From: Chryseobacterium sp. CH25
GTDB lineage: Bacteria; Bacteroidota; Bacteroidia; Flavobacteriales; Weeksellaceae
DNA length: 64,000 bases
Assembly: GCF_004119455.1 (NCBI RefSeq)
Contig: NZ_NRQT01000010.1
Span: forward strand, 108,892 to 172,891
Direction of reading: 5' to 3'
Position numbers and translations under genes: made by a program
In this document: piece after piece, positions 28,347-36,989 of the stretch
Layout: every line of letters begins with the position of its first letter
Numbering within the stretch: position 1 is the stretch's first letter
The notes under the pieces: model-generated
Database searches by the model: none
Seen by the model: the letters and a program-made list of their open reading frames with translations, nothing else
What the model was told of the DNA's origin: nothing

Positions 28347-29849
28347 ATGAAAACTCAAATCCTATTATTCTTCCTTTTTATAGGAAGTTTAATTTCCGCA
28401 CAACCCATCATCACAAAATGGAATACCAATATTCATTTTGATAATTCAAAACAAATTATCATTCCAACGGATGGAACATATACTTATACTTATCAGGGTG
28501 TTACCAATCCATCATTAACAGGTAGTGGAAGCGGTATTTCAGGCAATACAACAGTCACATTTCCTAGTGCAGGAATATATACTGTAACCATTACCCCAAC
28601 ATCATCATTCAAGTTTTATTTCAATGGGGTATCAAGTAATAATGCAAAAAAAATATTAGATATTACTCAATGGGGAAACGTAAACTGGAAGTCTGATTTA
28701 TCAGATTCTTTTCACGATTGTCAGAATTTAACAATAACAGCAACCGATACCCCGGATTTCAGTAATGTCACCAAGATGTTTCAAATGTTTTTTGCATGCT
28801 ATGGGTTAACAAATGTTCCCAGCATGGCAACGTGGGATACTGGTAATGTAGCAGACATGAGTTATATGTTCTATAATGCTAAAAATTTCAACCAAAATAT
28901 TGGAAACTGGAATACTGTTAATGTAACCACTATGAAAAGTATGTTCTATTACGCTACAAATTTCAACCAAAATATTGGAAACTGGAATACAGGGAAAGTA
29001 ACTGATATGAGCGAGATGTTTTTGTACGCAGAAAAATTTAATGGAAACATTGGAAGTTGGAATACTGGAAGTGTTACCAATATGAGTTATATGTTTTGCT
29101 CAGCAAATGCCTTTAATCAAAATATAGGAAACTGGAATGTTTCTAATGTCATCAATATGTCTTGTATGTTTTCTAGTGCTACCAATTTCAATCAAAATAT
29201 AGGAAGCTGGGATACATCTAATGTCATCAACATGGGTAATATGTTCCAATATGCGCCACATTTTAATGGAAATATAGGAAGTTGGAATACCGCAAATGTT
29301 ACCACAATGGAGGGTATGTTTTATCAGGCAACAAATTTCAATCAAAATCTTGAAAACTGGGTTCTAAACCCCTCTGTAAATTTAGGAACAATATTTAACA
29401 GTGCTGGTTTAAATTGTGAAAACTACAGTAAAACATTAAAAGGTTGGGCAAGCAATCCAACAACACCTAGTGGTAAAAATTTGGGATATGTTAGTTCAAG
29501 CTATAGTACAGAAGCACAACCATATAGAAACCTACTTGTTACCACAAAAAACTGGCTTATTGCAGGAGACACCTATGATCCTGATTGCATTGCTAGCCTG
29601 GCAACTCACGATATTAAAGCCCGTGTAAATTTTGTAAAATTGTATCCTAATCCAACATCAGAAAAAGTTTTCATTAGCTCAGAGAAAAAAATAAAGAATA
29701 TAATTTTGTCCAATACCGAAGGACGAATTCTTGCAAAAAAGCAGGAAGCCCAAATTAATATGTTAGAATATCCTTCAGGTGTTTATTTTATTACGCTTTA
29801 TTTTGAAGATGGCACTTCTGATACACAAAAGGTTGTAAAAAAGCAATAA
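28347..29849 (+). CDS. BspA-like (DUF285) repeat surface protein with T9SS type A sorting domain
   Basis: I choose the ATG at 28347 because it opens a clean signal peptide ending near Ile-Ser-Ala-Gln, and the frame upstream lacks a start of this kind. An N-terminal domain of about 130 residues is followed by roughly eight 25-residue repeats of the DUF285 type, each with the pattern F-N-x-N-I-G-x-W-x-T-x-x-V-x-x-M-x-x-M-F. The last ~75 residues form a T9SS C-terminal signal (LYPNPTSEKVFISS ... YPSGVYFI ... QKVVKKQ), so the protein is probably secreted or surface-anchored. BspA-like proteins often mediate adhesion. Function here is inferred. Confidence 0.9.
   Translation: MKTQILLFFLFIGSLISAQPIITKWNTNIHFDNSKQIIIPTDGTYTYTYQGVTNPSLTGSGSGISGNTTVTFPSAGIYTVTITPTSSFKFYFNGVSSNNAKKILDITQWGNVNWKSDLSDSFHDCQNLTITATDTPDFSNVTKMFQMFFACYGLTNVPSMATWDTGNVADMSYMFYNAKNFNQNIGNWNTVNVTTMKSMFYYATNFNQNIGNWNTGKVTDMSEMFLYAEKFNGNIGSWNTGSVTNMSYMFCSANAFNQNIGNWNVSNVINMSCMFSSATNFNQNIGSWDTSNVINMGNMFQYAPHFNGNIGSWNTANVTTMEGMFYQATNFNQNLENWVLNPSVNLGTIFNSAGLNCENYSKTLKGWASNPTTPSGKNLGYVSSSYSTEAQPYRNLLVTTKNWLIAGDTYDPDCIASLATHDIKARVNFVKLYPNPTSEKVFISSEKKIKNIILSNTEGRILAKKQEAQINMLEYPSGVYFITLYFEDGTSDTQKVVKKQ
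28800..29370 (+). repeat. Tandem 75-bp coding repeats of the BspA-like protein
   Basis: About eight imperfect 75-bp units encode the 25-residue DUF285 repeats. The segment 'aatttcaaccaaaatattgg' recurs with few changes, so the tract could expand or contract by recombination. Confidence 0.8.
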
Positions 29850-29907
29850 TCTAGCTATACTTCAAATGATATATAATTAGTGTGAACCAAATACCCACTT
29901 AAAAAGA

Positions 29908-29958
29908 ATAAAATACTGCGCGGGCTGTTTCTTCGAAACAGCCCGCGCAGTATTTTAT
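29908..29958. terminator. Strong bidirectional terminator, copy 2 of the shared hairpin
   Basis: A perfect 24-bp inverted repeat (29908-29931 with 29935-29958) has a 3-nt TTC loop, flanked by A on the left and T on the right. It lies between the convergent BspA-like gene and the 30035 gene. Its central 12 bp equal the stem at 28277. Confidence 0.9.
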
Positions 29959-30034
29959 TGAATGAGTGATTCAATGTTGGAGTTTTCATATATAGTTGTC
30001 ATGGTTGTAGCTTCTACCCTACTTATCGTTTTTG

Positions 30035-30550
30035 TTATTCCCGTTCATTGAACGGAGCTCCTACAGCAATCAGAATGGGACATAGTATTTCTTTTATATA
30101 ATCATCTTCCCTCTCCATGGATTTCTTTGAACCAGAAAAATAGTTGCTGATCCTATAGTTTTTCACAAACTGATTTCTCTTCTTCCCAATGGAATAGTAA
30201 TATCCACCCCATTCATCATTGATAAAATAAGTCATTTCATCAAAGGTCATGATCTTTTTGGAGAGAATCCATTTCTTGTAAATACACTTCTCAGATTTAT
30301 CAAAAATATACTTTACAGGAATCCTGAAAATCAGATCGAAGAGAAAATAAATCATATAAATTCCCCATATCATCAGGGCCACTTTAAACTGATCTCCAGA
30401 CATCTTATCCATAAAATAGTAGATAATAGCTACAAGAGCAATAACTCCTAATGCCAACCACCAGGTTAAAGTACGTAGGAAGCTGTAATTGGGCATCAGG
30501 CTTATTTCGCTTCCATTCTCTTCAAATTTATAGCGGTCTGTTATGGTCAT
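30035..30550 (-). CDS. Membrane protein of unknown function (two-helix, PH-like architecture)
   Basis: The 171-residue protein has two adjacent membrane helices at about 28-50 and 58-80, followed by a soluble beta-rich part. The order (RYKFEENGSE at the start, helix pair, then YIFDKSEKCIYKK) resembles those of the proteins encoded at 30528 and 33562, so the three may be distant paralogues. Its start overlaps the end of the 30528 gene by 23 nt, which supports an operon. I do not recognise a named family. Confidence 0.65.
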   Translation of the reverse strand: MTITDRYKFEENGSEISLMPNYSFLRTLTWWLALGVIALVAIIYYFMDKMSGDQFKVALMIWGIYMIYFLFDLIFRIPVKYIFDKSEKCIYKKWILSKKIMTFDEMTYFINDEWGGYYYSIGKKRNQFVKNYRISNYFSGSKKSMEREDDYIKEILCPILIAVGAPFNERE

Positions 30551-31007
30551 TACCTGGATTATTAATTTTCATGATATCTTCTGTTTCGTTCACCATCTTT
30601 TGGATTCCTCTTTGTGTTAGAGCCTGTCCAATGGTCAGATGCTTTTCTTTTCCGTCCACTTCAAAGTAGACAGACAGAATTACATTCGTGGTTATAAAGC
30701 CCAGATATTTTGTTGCCAGTACATGAAAATTGGTAAAATCCTTAATCTCATAAGTTTTGGCCGGAACAAAAATGGTATGCTTTCCGGTAATGGTTTTCCG
30801 ATCCATATCAATAATAAACTTCTTGGTAAAGAAATTAATGATGATAAGTACTACTACAGCAATCATAATGAGGCTTACGGTTCTTGCATTGTTAAAAATC
30901 AACCCTGCTATCACTAAAAAGATGAGACATAATATGGTGATAAACACCGGTTGGTTTTTAAAAATGTACTGGTTTCCTTCCTGTTTGTAAAATTTATAAG
31001 AATTCAT
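30528..31007 (-). CDS. Membrane protein of unknown function (two-helix, PH-like architecture)
   Basis: The 159-residue protein starts with YKFYKQEGNQYIFKN. Two membrane helices follow at about 22-42 and 45-62, then a beta-rich domain ending in a helix (RGIQKMVNETEDIMKI). The soluble part looks like the 33562 product: TYEIKDFTNFHV against TYDLNDFEGFEL, and GFI in both. This suggests gene duplication within the cluster. A bacterial PH-like fold on the inner membrane is my best guess, with moderate doubt. Confidence 0.65.
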   Translation of the reverse strand: MNSYKFYKQEGNQYIFKNQPVFITILCLIFLVIAGLIFNNARTVSLIMIAVVVLIIINFFTKKFIIDMDRKTITGKHTIFVPAKTYEIKDFTNFHVLATKYLGFITTNVILSVYFEVDGKEKHLTIGQALTQRGIQKMVNETEDIMKINNPGNDHNRPL

Positions 31008-31056
31008 AATAGGTTGTTTGTAGAATAGATTGAGGTGTTATTAAAAATTAATCTCT

Positions 31057-31605
31057 TTATAGTTGGTAACGTTGTGCAATTTCATCTTCATTGATGGTTT
31101 TCAGGGTATTTAAATCTGTTCTGAAATAGGTATCATGAATAGAAAAATAAGCATCCATTTTTACCTTGGTGTATTCGGACGCTTTCTTCCAGCAGTCAAA
31201 AAACCATTGTTCAAAAAGTTTATATTTTTCATCATCATATTCATCCAGTACCTCATCAAAATCCTCACCTTCATAATGATCCTGAAAATCTGAAACCATA
31301 TTCCATATTTTTTCAGGAATCAGCGCATCCCAGTCTCCACTTTCTTCAGCACTGCTCTTCTTTTTGGTAGGTAGAAAAATGGTATTGGTAATTATTTTAC
31401 CTTTTTGATCTACGCCCCAGAATACAATATCCAGATATTCATATTCATACTCAAAATAGAATGCTTTAACATCAGATTTCCCTTTATTATCAACATAGCT
31501 GATGTTTTCCCCGTCCAACAAATGAATCAGATCTTCTATAAGCTGAGCACTGGTTTCTTCCAGGTATTTTTTAAATTCAATATTGAGTTTTTTAAGATTT
31601 TCCAT
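31057..31605 (-). CDS. Acidic cytosolic protein, immunity-like
   Basis: I start at the ATG at 31605 (MENLKKLNIEF). An earlier ATG at 31650 adds 15 residues that look less natural. The 182-residue protein is acidic and lacks a signal peptide or membrane helix. Its alternating strands with aromatic residues (YFEYEYEYLDIVFWGVD) resemble immunity proteins of polymorphic toxin systems, but I cannot name a family. It sits beside the DUF4303-like gene in the same orientation. Confidence 0.6.
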   Translation of the reverse strand: MENLKKLNIEFKKYLEETSAQLIEDLIHLLDGENISYVDNKGKSDVKAFYFEYEYEYLDIVFWGVDQKGKIITNTIFLPTKKKSSAEESGDWDALIPEKIWNMVSDFQDHYEGEDFDEVLDEYDDEKYKLFEQWFFDCWKKASEYTKVKMDAYFSIHDTYFRTDLNTLKTINEDEIAQRYQL

Positions 31606-31710
31606 CACCTGATTCTGTTTAAAAGTTATGATTGGATGTGTCTGAGACAATTATTTTGTTCCGCTTCATTTTTATATAATGAAATGTGTTTTTTATTCTT
31701 CATCCTTAAT

Positions 31711-32259
31711 TTAATTGCCCCAGGTTTCCATCCAATCCAGATATTCACTTTTATATTCATTATCATTAAGTCTGACAATGATATTTTTCAGATCCTGCTT
31801 CTCAAATTCATAATCTGAAACCGTGAAAATCAAGAATATATCTTTCCCTATGATATTTTTAAAAAAGTTCTCATTTTTAAGCTTTTCCAGCACTTCGATA
31901 CAGATAGTATAAAGTTCAGCCTGAAATTCTATGAACCATTTATCATATTCATCTTCACTTTTATCTTCATGTCTGGCAAGTTCTGCTCTCAGAATAGTAC
32001 AGATCTCATTAAACTCCAGATCTGCTCCTTCCATTTCATACGTCCATTCAGCAGGTTCAAACTTATAGTACACTTCATCATCTTTATCTATGCCCTTAAG
32101 TGTTTCCAGTGTATTGGAAGAAGGGCAAACAGTCATTGCTCCCTCATCACTGTACAGTGCAAAACTGTAAATATTTTCAGTGCCATGCTTTTCATACATT
32201 TCTAAAAAAGCATTCTTTGCAGCTGTCTCTATCTGTTCTTTCAACTTCTTAAAATCCAT
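31711..32259 (-). CDS. DUF4303-like protein
   Basis: The start is the ATG at 32259 (MDFKKLKEQIETAAK) or 4 codons earlier. The 182-residue acidic protein has features of the DUF4303 family: an initial helix, then IYSFALYSDEGAMTVCPSSNT, and later the EWTYE segment. DUF4303 proteins are often found among immunity proteins of polymorphic toxins, but some are free-standing. No toxin gene is adjacent here. Confidence 0.65.
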   Translation of the reverse strand: MDFKKLKEQIETAAKNAFLEMYEKHGTENIYSFALYSDEGAMTVCPSSNTLETLKGIDKDDEVYYKFEPAEWTYEMEGADLEFNEICTILRAELARHEDKSEDEYDKWFIEFQAELYTICIEVLEKLKNENFFKNIIGKDIFLIFTVSDYEFEKQDLKNIIVRLNDNEYKSEYLDWMETWGN

Positions 32260-32382
32260 ACTTCGTTTCACTTTTTAAAATGGGCGGTAAAATTACCCTT
32301 ATCCTGTTACATCAAATGCTTATATTGATTAATAGTCCAGCCATATTCACGATTATGACCAGTCTATTTTATCATTTTCAGA

Positions 32383-32559
32383 TTACCTGTTTTTATTATA
32401 CATGATCCAGCCGGGAATTATAATTGCTATAGCTACAAGTAATGGAACCAACTCACCATACCTGAACAGCCACGATGTTTCTTTAGATGGACCTATTTTT
32501 ACAATAACTGTCAGGCAGAAACCTATGATGATCATGATGATACCTGCTATTTTTTTCAT
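32383..32559 (-). CDS. Small membrane protein (58 residues)
   Basis: An ATG at 32559 opens a 58-residue frame that ends with TAA at 32383-32385. It begins MKKIAGIIMIIIGF and has two hydrophobic helices (about 5-20 and 38-53) separated by a short polar loop. It lies 29 nt after the stop codon of the DUF3829-type lipoprotein gene and in the same direction, so it is probably part of the same operon. The + strand frame at 32402-32617 is its shadow. Function unknown. Confidence 0.6.
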   Translation of the reverse strand: MKKIAGIIMIIIGFCLTVIVKIGPSKETSWLFRYGELVPLLVAIAIIIPGWIMYNKNR

Positions 32560-32588
32560 AGTATTATATTGTGATTGTTATTTATTCA

Positions 32589-33545
32589 TCAGTCTACAAA
32601 ATTATTGTAGCGGCTAAGAACAGTATTGGCTTCACTTTCAAGATCATCAAGATCACGATTCAGATCACTGTTATTTTCATTCAGGCTCCTCTGAACAATT
32701 CTCATTTTACCGAGGAAATCATTTAAAGCATTATTAAGAGCTGTATAACTGCTTTCTTTCTGCTTTTCTGAGGATGGGATTGTCTCATCAACATTCCTTG
32801 TGTACAGTTTTTCCATCTGCTGATATTGCTGAGCGAATTTTTGTTTGTAAGCATCCAGATCTGTAATATCATAAGAATCATCAACAATCTTTTGAGTAAA
32901 CTCCATGGCTTCCTTAGACTGAATGATATGATCTTTCAACGGATGTCCTTTCAAAACTTCCATTTCGGCCTTATCTGCTTTTGGAGAGAGTTTGGAAAAC
33001 AGATCATTAGCAGCTTTCCGGTTTTCCTGGATCAGTTGATTAGCTTTTTCAGAGATTTCAGTAATTTTCTTTCCTTTATCATCCTTCCAGTCTTCTGCGG
33101 TTTTATAAGTTTCAAGATCTTTCTTCAGAGCCTGCAGCTTGGTAGCTGTCTCTTTCATTTTATCCACAAGAATCTGATATTCTTTTCCCAGTACATCCGG
33201 AGCTTTAATCTCCTGGTTAACCCACATCATAATAGTAGGGGTAAATATGGGAGACATCCCTGAATATTGTGGATTTGCGGATACATTTTTCACATATTCA
33301 TCCATTTGAGTCAATGATTCCTGAAAGTTTTTAATGAACTCTGCCTGAGCTTCATCCATTTTCACCACTTTATTATTAAAGGAAACAATATCTCTGTTTT
33401 CATCTCCTGAATTAACACTGAAAGGATTTACCTGTGTACTATTTCCACTCTGAGAAAGTTTTTCTTTAATCTTTTCCAGTTTATCGCAGGAAGACAGGGT
33501 AAGGCTAAAACCAAGTATTCCTGCAATGAGCAATGTTTTTTTCAT
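32589..33545 (-). CDS. DUF3829-type lipoprotein
   Basis: The ATG at 33545 is chosen because it begins a lipoprotein signal (MKKTLLIAGILGF... with a Leu-Ser-Ser-Cys lipobox). A longer frame would overlap the upstream gene. The 318-residue mature part is almost all alpha-helical and lysine/glutamate-rich, as in the DUF3829 family of envelope lipoproteins. It is probably anchored in the membrane and faces the periplasm. Its helical-bundle nature resembles cargo-binding or scaffold proteins, but no function is known. Confidence 0.78.
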   Translation of the reverse strand: MKKTLLIAGILGFSLTLSSCDKLEKIKEKLSQSGNSTQVNPFSVNSGDENRDIVSFNNKVVKMDEAQAEFIKNFQESLTQMDEYVKNVSANPQYSGMSPIFTPTIMMWVNQEIKAPDVLGKEYQILVDKMKETATKLQALKKDLETYKTAEDWKDDKGKKITEISEKANQLIQENRKAANDLFSKLSPKADKAEMEVLKGHPLKDHIIQSKEAMEFTQKIVDDSYDITDLDAYKQKFAQQYQQMEKLYTRNVDETIPSSEKQKESSYTALNNALNDFLGKMRIVQRSLNENNSDLNRDLDDLESEANTVLSRYNNFVD

Positions 33546-33561
33546 AATCTGATAGTAAAAT

Positions 33562-34035
33562 TTAAATAGGTGTTGCATTGGGCTTTACATTAAGATCTTC
33601 CAGTTCATTAACCACTTCCTGCATCGTTTTCTTACTGAAGGATTGGGATATTACTGGACGCTTAAAATGGGTTACATTCTTAAAACTTCCGTATAAATAA
33701 CATCCTAAAGGAATAAAACCTATATACATAGTTTGCAGTTCAAATCCTTCAAAATCATTAAGGTCATAAGTAAACTTCCGACGGTTTAAACCTCTGTTAA
33801 GAATCGTAAGACATTTTGATACAGGATCGAAACAAACCTTGGGTGGCATAAAGGAAACAATTGTCAGTAAAAGTGAAAAAATCAGCATAATAATTCCCGT
33901 TTTCAGATAACTGGTGCTGATAATTACAGCAATTGAAATCAGAAGCCATGCAATCACTATGATGTGCTGTAATGACAGATACTGCTTTACCTGATATTCT
34001 GTTCCTTCTCTTTTTACGTGTTTAAAGCCTTCCAT
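33562..34035 (-). CDS. Membrane protein of unknown function (two-helix, PH-like architecture)
   Basis: I start at the ATG at 34035 (MEGFKHVKREGTEYQ), and an ATG 4 codons earlier is also possible. The 157-residue protein has two membrane helices at about 25-43 and 47-65 and then a beta-rich domain with a final helix (MQEVVNELEDLNVK). It resembles the 30528 product over the soluble part. The gap to the lipoprotein start is 16 nt, which supports a shared transcript. Confidence 0.68.
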   Translation of the reverse strand: MEGFKHVKREGTEYQVKQYLSLQHIIVIAWLLISIAVIISTSYLKTGIIMLIFSLLLTIVSFMPPKVCFDPVSKCLTILNRGLNRRKFTYDLNDFEGFELQTMYIGFIPLGCYLYGSFKNVTHFKRPVISQSFSKKTMQEVVNELEDLNVKPNATPI

Positions 34036-34055
34036 ACCTGTAAGCATTTAAAGTT

Positions 34056-34376
34056 TTAGCCGATAAATGAGAATTTATCTTCAACCATTTTTCCGATCAG
34101 AGGTAAAGGTTTTTCAACTTCATTGGCAGCATTAATAGCTCCAATAATGATCAATACCAGCGGTAAAATTCCAAGTATATTTAAGATACCCATGTGAGTT
34201 ACTGAAATTAAAATCCTTAAAATAATTGACAGAATAATGGAGAAAATAATCAATCCTAAAGACTGCCTAAGATGATATCTTAAAAGGCGGTCTGCTTTTT
34301 CCTTTCCTACAATAAATGAAATTAACCATCCGAAAATCGTAATGTATGATACGATAGATAATGTTTTGTTGTCCAT
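34056..34376 (-). CDS. DUF4870-like membrane protein
   Basis: The 106-residue protein has three or four hydrophobic helices and the features of DUF4870 and related Tic20-like proteins: an ISYITIFGWLISFIVG start, a basic loop with KEKADRLLRYHLRQSLGL, and a helix pair after it. It appears to be the first gene of the minus-strand cluster running to 30035. Function unknown. Confidence 0.75.
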   Translation of the reverse strand: MDNKTLSIVSYITIFGWLISFIVGKEKADRLLRYHLRQSLGLIIFSIILSIILRILISVTHMGILNILGILPLVLIIIGAINAANEVEKPLPLIGKMVEDKFSFIG

Positions 34377-34613
34377 GATAATTTTTTTTAATTAATATTT
34401 TTGATTTTTTTACTGGTTCAAAATTGCAACAGAAAAACATAACTCCAATTTTTGGGGTTACTACAAAACAACTTCAACTCAAAAAACGAATGACTACAAA
34501 ACGTCTACAAAACCACATAACAAACTAAATAACAACACATTAAAAACATTCTATAATTTCATTTTTTTACACGAATCATTGATGATTGTCTGCAATTTTT
34601 GTACTTTCACCTC

Positions 34614-36461
34614 ATGAAACTGCAGTTCTCTTTTTTATACTTTATATTCTTTATCTGTATTCTTTGTCCGGCTCAAAATACATTCATTGACGGTCTTACC
34701 AATCAATTGAAGAGCAACAGTTCTACTGAGGAAAAGTTTAAAGTTTATAATGAACTTACAGAATATTACAGAGTAAGTGATCAGTACCCTACTGCTGAAA
34801 AATATGTTCAGGAACAATTAAAACTGGCCAAAAGTGAACAAAATTATACGGAAGAAGTAAAGGCTCTGGTTCAGAGTGGAATTATAAAACTGAATCAATC
34901 TCAATATGAAAAAGTACCACGGCTTATAGATGCGGCTAATGCTGCGGCACAGAAAACAAATGATAAAACAGCTTTATTATATGCCGCTTATCTGAATATC
35001 TACTATAACAATACTCTGGGAGAATACGAAAATACTATAAAACTTATTCAGAAGACTCTTCCACAAGTTGAAAAACTTCCCTCAGAAGTTCTGCTGAATG
35101 CAAAACTCAATTATCTTCTCTACGGAATCCACACCGAATGGAATGATGCCAAAAACTCTACATTATATGCTCAGAAAGCGGTGAAACTGACTCAGAAATC
35201 AGGAAATAAAAATATGTTGAGCTCGGCTTATTCTGCGATGGCAGTCTGTTATTATTTCACTTATGAAAAAACCGAAAATTTAAAGGATTTACAAAGTGTT
35301 ATAGAGATGTGTAAAAAGGCTGTTGCTCTTTATCAGCAGTTTCCGGGACAGGTTTCAGCACATGCCCATGCTTTAGCTTTATTAAATCTTGCTAACTATT
35401 ATCTTAGCTACCCGGTAATTACCCCTGAAATTCGTAAAGAAATTCAGAATAATGCCAATGAAATTCTTACTCTTACCCAACATACCAGCTTAAATCAGGG
35501 AGTTCAGGCAGGTGCACTCGGAATTCTCAGCAGTCTTGCCACACGTGACCAGAATGATGCCTTATCTGAGCAATATCTTTTAAAAGCAGAACAGATTTTG
35601 CTGACTCAGAACCCTATTTACTATCATGTTATGATTAATGTAGTCACTGATCTTTCCAAACTGTATGTAAAGCAGAAGAACTACCAGAAGGCTTATGATT
35701 ATCAGACTAAAGTAACAGAATACAGCAATCTTCTGTATAACGAAGGACAGGCAGAAACCGCAAAAAGACTGGAAGCCCAGTTTCAGTCTCAGAAAAAAGA
35801 AGCTGAATTAAAAGTGCTGACAGAAAAAACATTAAGCCTGAAAAAAGAAAAATTTCTGTATATCGGACTGGGAATTATAGGATTAACGGGAGCATTTTTC
35901 ATGTTCCGTTCCTATCATTATAAACTGCGTTACTCTATAGAAAGAGAAAAGAAACTGAATACCGAAAAACATGAAGCCGAAATGCTGGTAAAACTTCAGG
36001 AAGAAGAACAGGCCAGATTAAAAGCGGAACAGGAACTTCTTACTTTACAGCAACAGAAGCTTCAAAGCGAGGTTTTGGCCAGCCAGCTTCATATTCAGCA
36101 TAAAAATGAAGTGCTTCAGCAACTGCAGACCCAACTTTCTGATACAGATATTAATATCAATCAGGTTGTAAAAGAACAAAGTCGCGTAGACAATGATTTT
36201 GAAAAGATCAGGTTTACTATCCAGGAATTACATCCAGATTTCTTTAAAAATATTAATGAAAAAGCCAAACAGAAGCTTACCCCGCTGGATCTTAAATACT
36301 GTGCTTATATCTACCTTGGAATGGATACCAAACAAATTGCCAACCTGTTGAATGTAGAACCTAAAAGTGTAAGAATGACCAAATACCGCCTGAAAAAGAA
36401 ATTCGGACTGGACGAAAATATGGCTCTGGATACATTCTTTCAGGGAGTATTTTCTGAATAA
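34614..36461 (+). CDS. TPR-containing membrane-anchored regulator with C-terminal LuxR-like HTH
   Basis: I choose the ATG at 34614 because it opens a signal-peptide-like helix (MKLQFSFLYFIFFICILC). The 615-residue protein has several tetratricopeptide-like helix pairs (about 20-400) and a second membrane helix near 420-440. A long coiled coil (about 440-520) and a C-terminal helix-turn-helix (LDLKYCAYIYLGMDTKQIANLLNVEPKSV at about 560-590) follow. This is the common flavobacterial one-component layout, with a periplasmic sensor and a cytosolic DNA-binding part. Its target is unknown. It lies directly before the RiPP locus and is transcribed toward it. Confidence 0.85.
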   Translation: MKLQFSFLYFIFFICILCPAQNTFIDGLTNQLKSNSSTEEKFKVYNELTEYYRVSDQYPTAEKYVQEQLKLAKSEQNYTEEVKALVQSGIIKLNQSQYEKVPRLIDAANAAAQKTNDKTALLYAAYLNIYYNNTLGEYENTIKLIQKTLPQVEKLPSEVLLNAKLNYLLYGIHTEWNDAKNSTLYAQKAVKLTQKSGNKNMLSSAYSAMAVCYYFTYEKTENLKDLQSVIEMCKKAVALYQQFPGQVSAHAHALALLNLANYYLSYPVITPEIRKEIQNNANEILTLTQHTSLNQGVQAGALGILSSLATRDQNDALSEQYLLKAEQILLTQNPIYYHVMINVVTDLSKLYVKQKNYQKAYDYQTKVTEYSNLLYNEGQAETAKRLEAQFQSQKKEAELKVLTEKTLSLKKEKFLYIGLGIIGLTGAFFMFRSYHYKLRYSIEREKKLNTEKHEAEMLVKLQEEEQARLKAEQELLTLQQQKLQSEVLASQLHIQHKNEVLQQLQTQLSDTDININQVVKEQSRVDNDFEKIRFTIQELHPDFFKNINEKAKQKLTPLDLKYCAYIYLGMDTKQIANLLNVEPKSVRMTKYRLKKKFGLDENMALDTFFQGVFSE

Positions 36462-36862
36462 GCTGTAATATTCTTCAATATTCTAAGTGGGCAATCTAAT
36501 AGTATTTTTAGACTACACACATAGCTCTTTAGAATATGATTTTTTGTTTATTCATGTATTAATACTACTTCTGTAATCATTTAATTTTGCATCGTTTAAG
36601 AGCGTGCATACAAATTTAATTTTGTGCATCATTTATGTACAATAGAAAATAATACTGCTTTCTATTTTCATCAATTTATTTTTTTTCCATTTCTTCTTAC
36701 ATGATAATTTATATCATTTTAAAGTTTCCTTACTTTCATTAAAACTCCCTAAAATTCAACAGGATAAAATCAACATACACCCCTATACATATTACAGAAA
36801 TATGTAATAAAATCTACAAATAAATTACAACTTTTATCACCATTAAGTGATGTGATTATTTT

Positions 36863-36887
36863 TAGTTTTGAAGCATCAACGTTGATG
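36863..36887 (+). promoter_or_regulatory. Putative RiPP promoter with overlapping operator palindrome
   Basis: TAGTTTTG at 36863-36870 fits TAnnTTTG. The expected start of transcription (about 36877) falls inside the perfect palindrome CATCAACGTTGATG at 36874-36887, a position typical of a repressor site. The -33 box is poor. Confidence 0.45.
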
Positions 36888-36935
36888 AAATTCTGTATTT
36901 AAATTGTATGTGTACAGTACAAATTAAGCATAAGA

Positions 36936-36989
36936 ATGAAACACCCGATGCCAGGGATTGTATGGCAGATTATATTATTTAATAAATAA
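36936..36989 (+). CDS. Possible 17-residue leader peptide
   Basis: An ATG at 36936 opens a 17-codon frame ending in TAA at 36987-36989, 12 nt before the precursor ATG. It starts MKHPMPGIVW. It could be a regulatory upstream frame or pure chance, and I see no codon-use or conservation evidence either way. Confidence 0.2.
   Translation: MKHPMPGIVWQIILFNK

Noticed and set aside
28800..29370. Regular 75-bp repeats as a CRISPR-like array
   Set aside because: The units are in one long coding frame, spacing equals 25 codons and there are no unique spacers. They encode DUF285 repeats.
31405..31818. Plus-strand frame of 137 codons
   Set aside because: It is a shadow of the two minus-strand genes at 31057 and 31711, with phenylalanine/isoleucine-rich composition typical of antisense reading.
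32402..32617. Plus-strand frame of 71 codons
   Set aside because: It is antisense to the 58-residue membrane gene on the minus strand, whose frame looks more natural and fits the operon.
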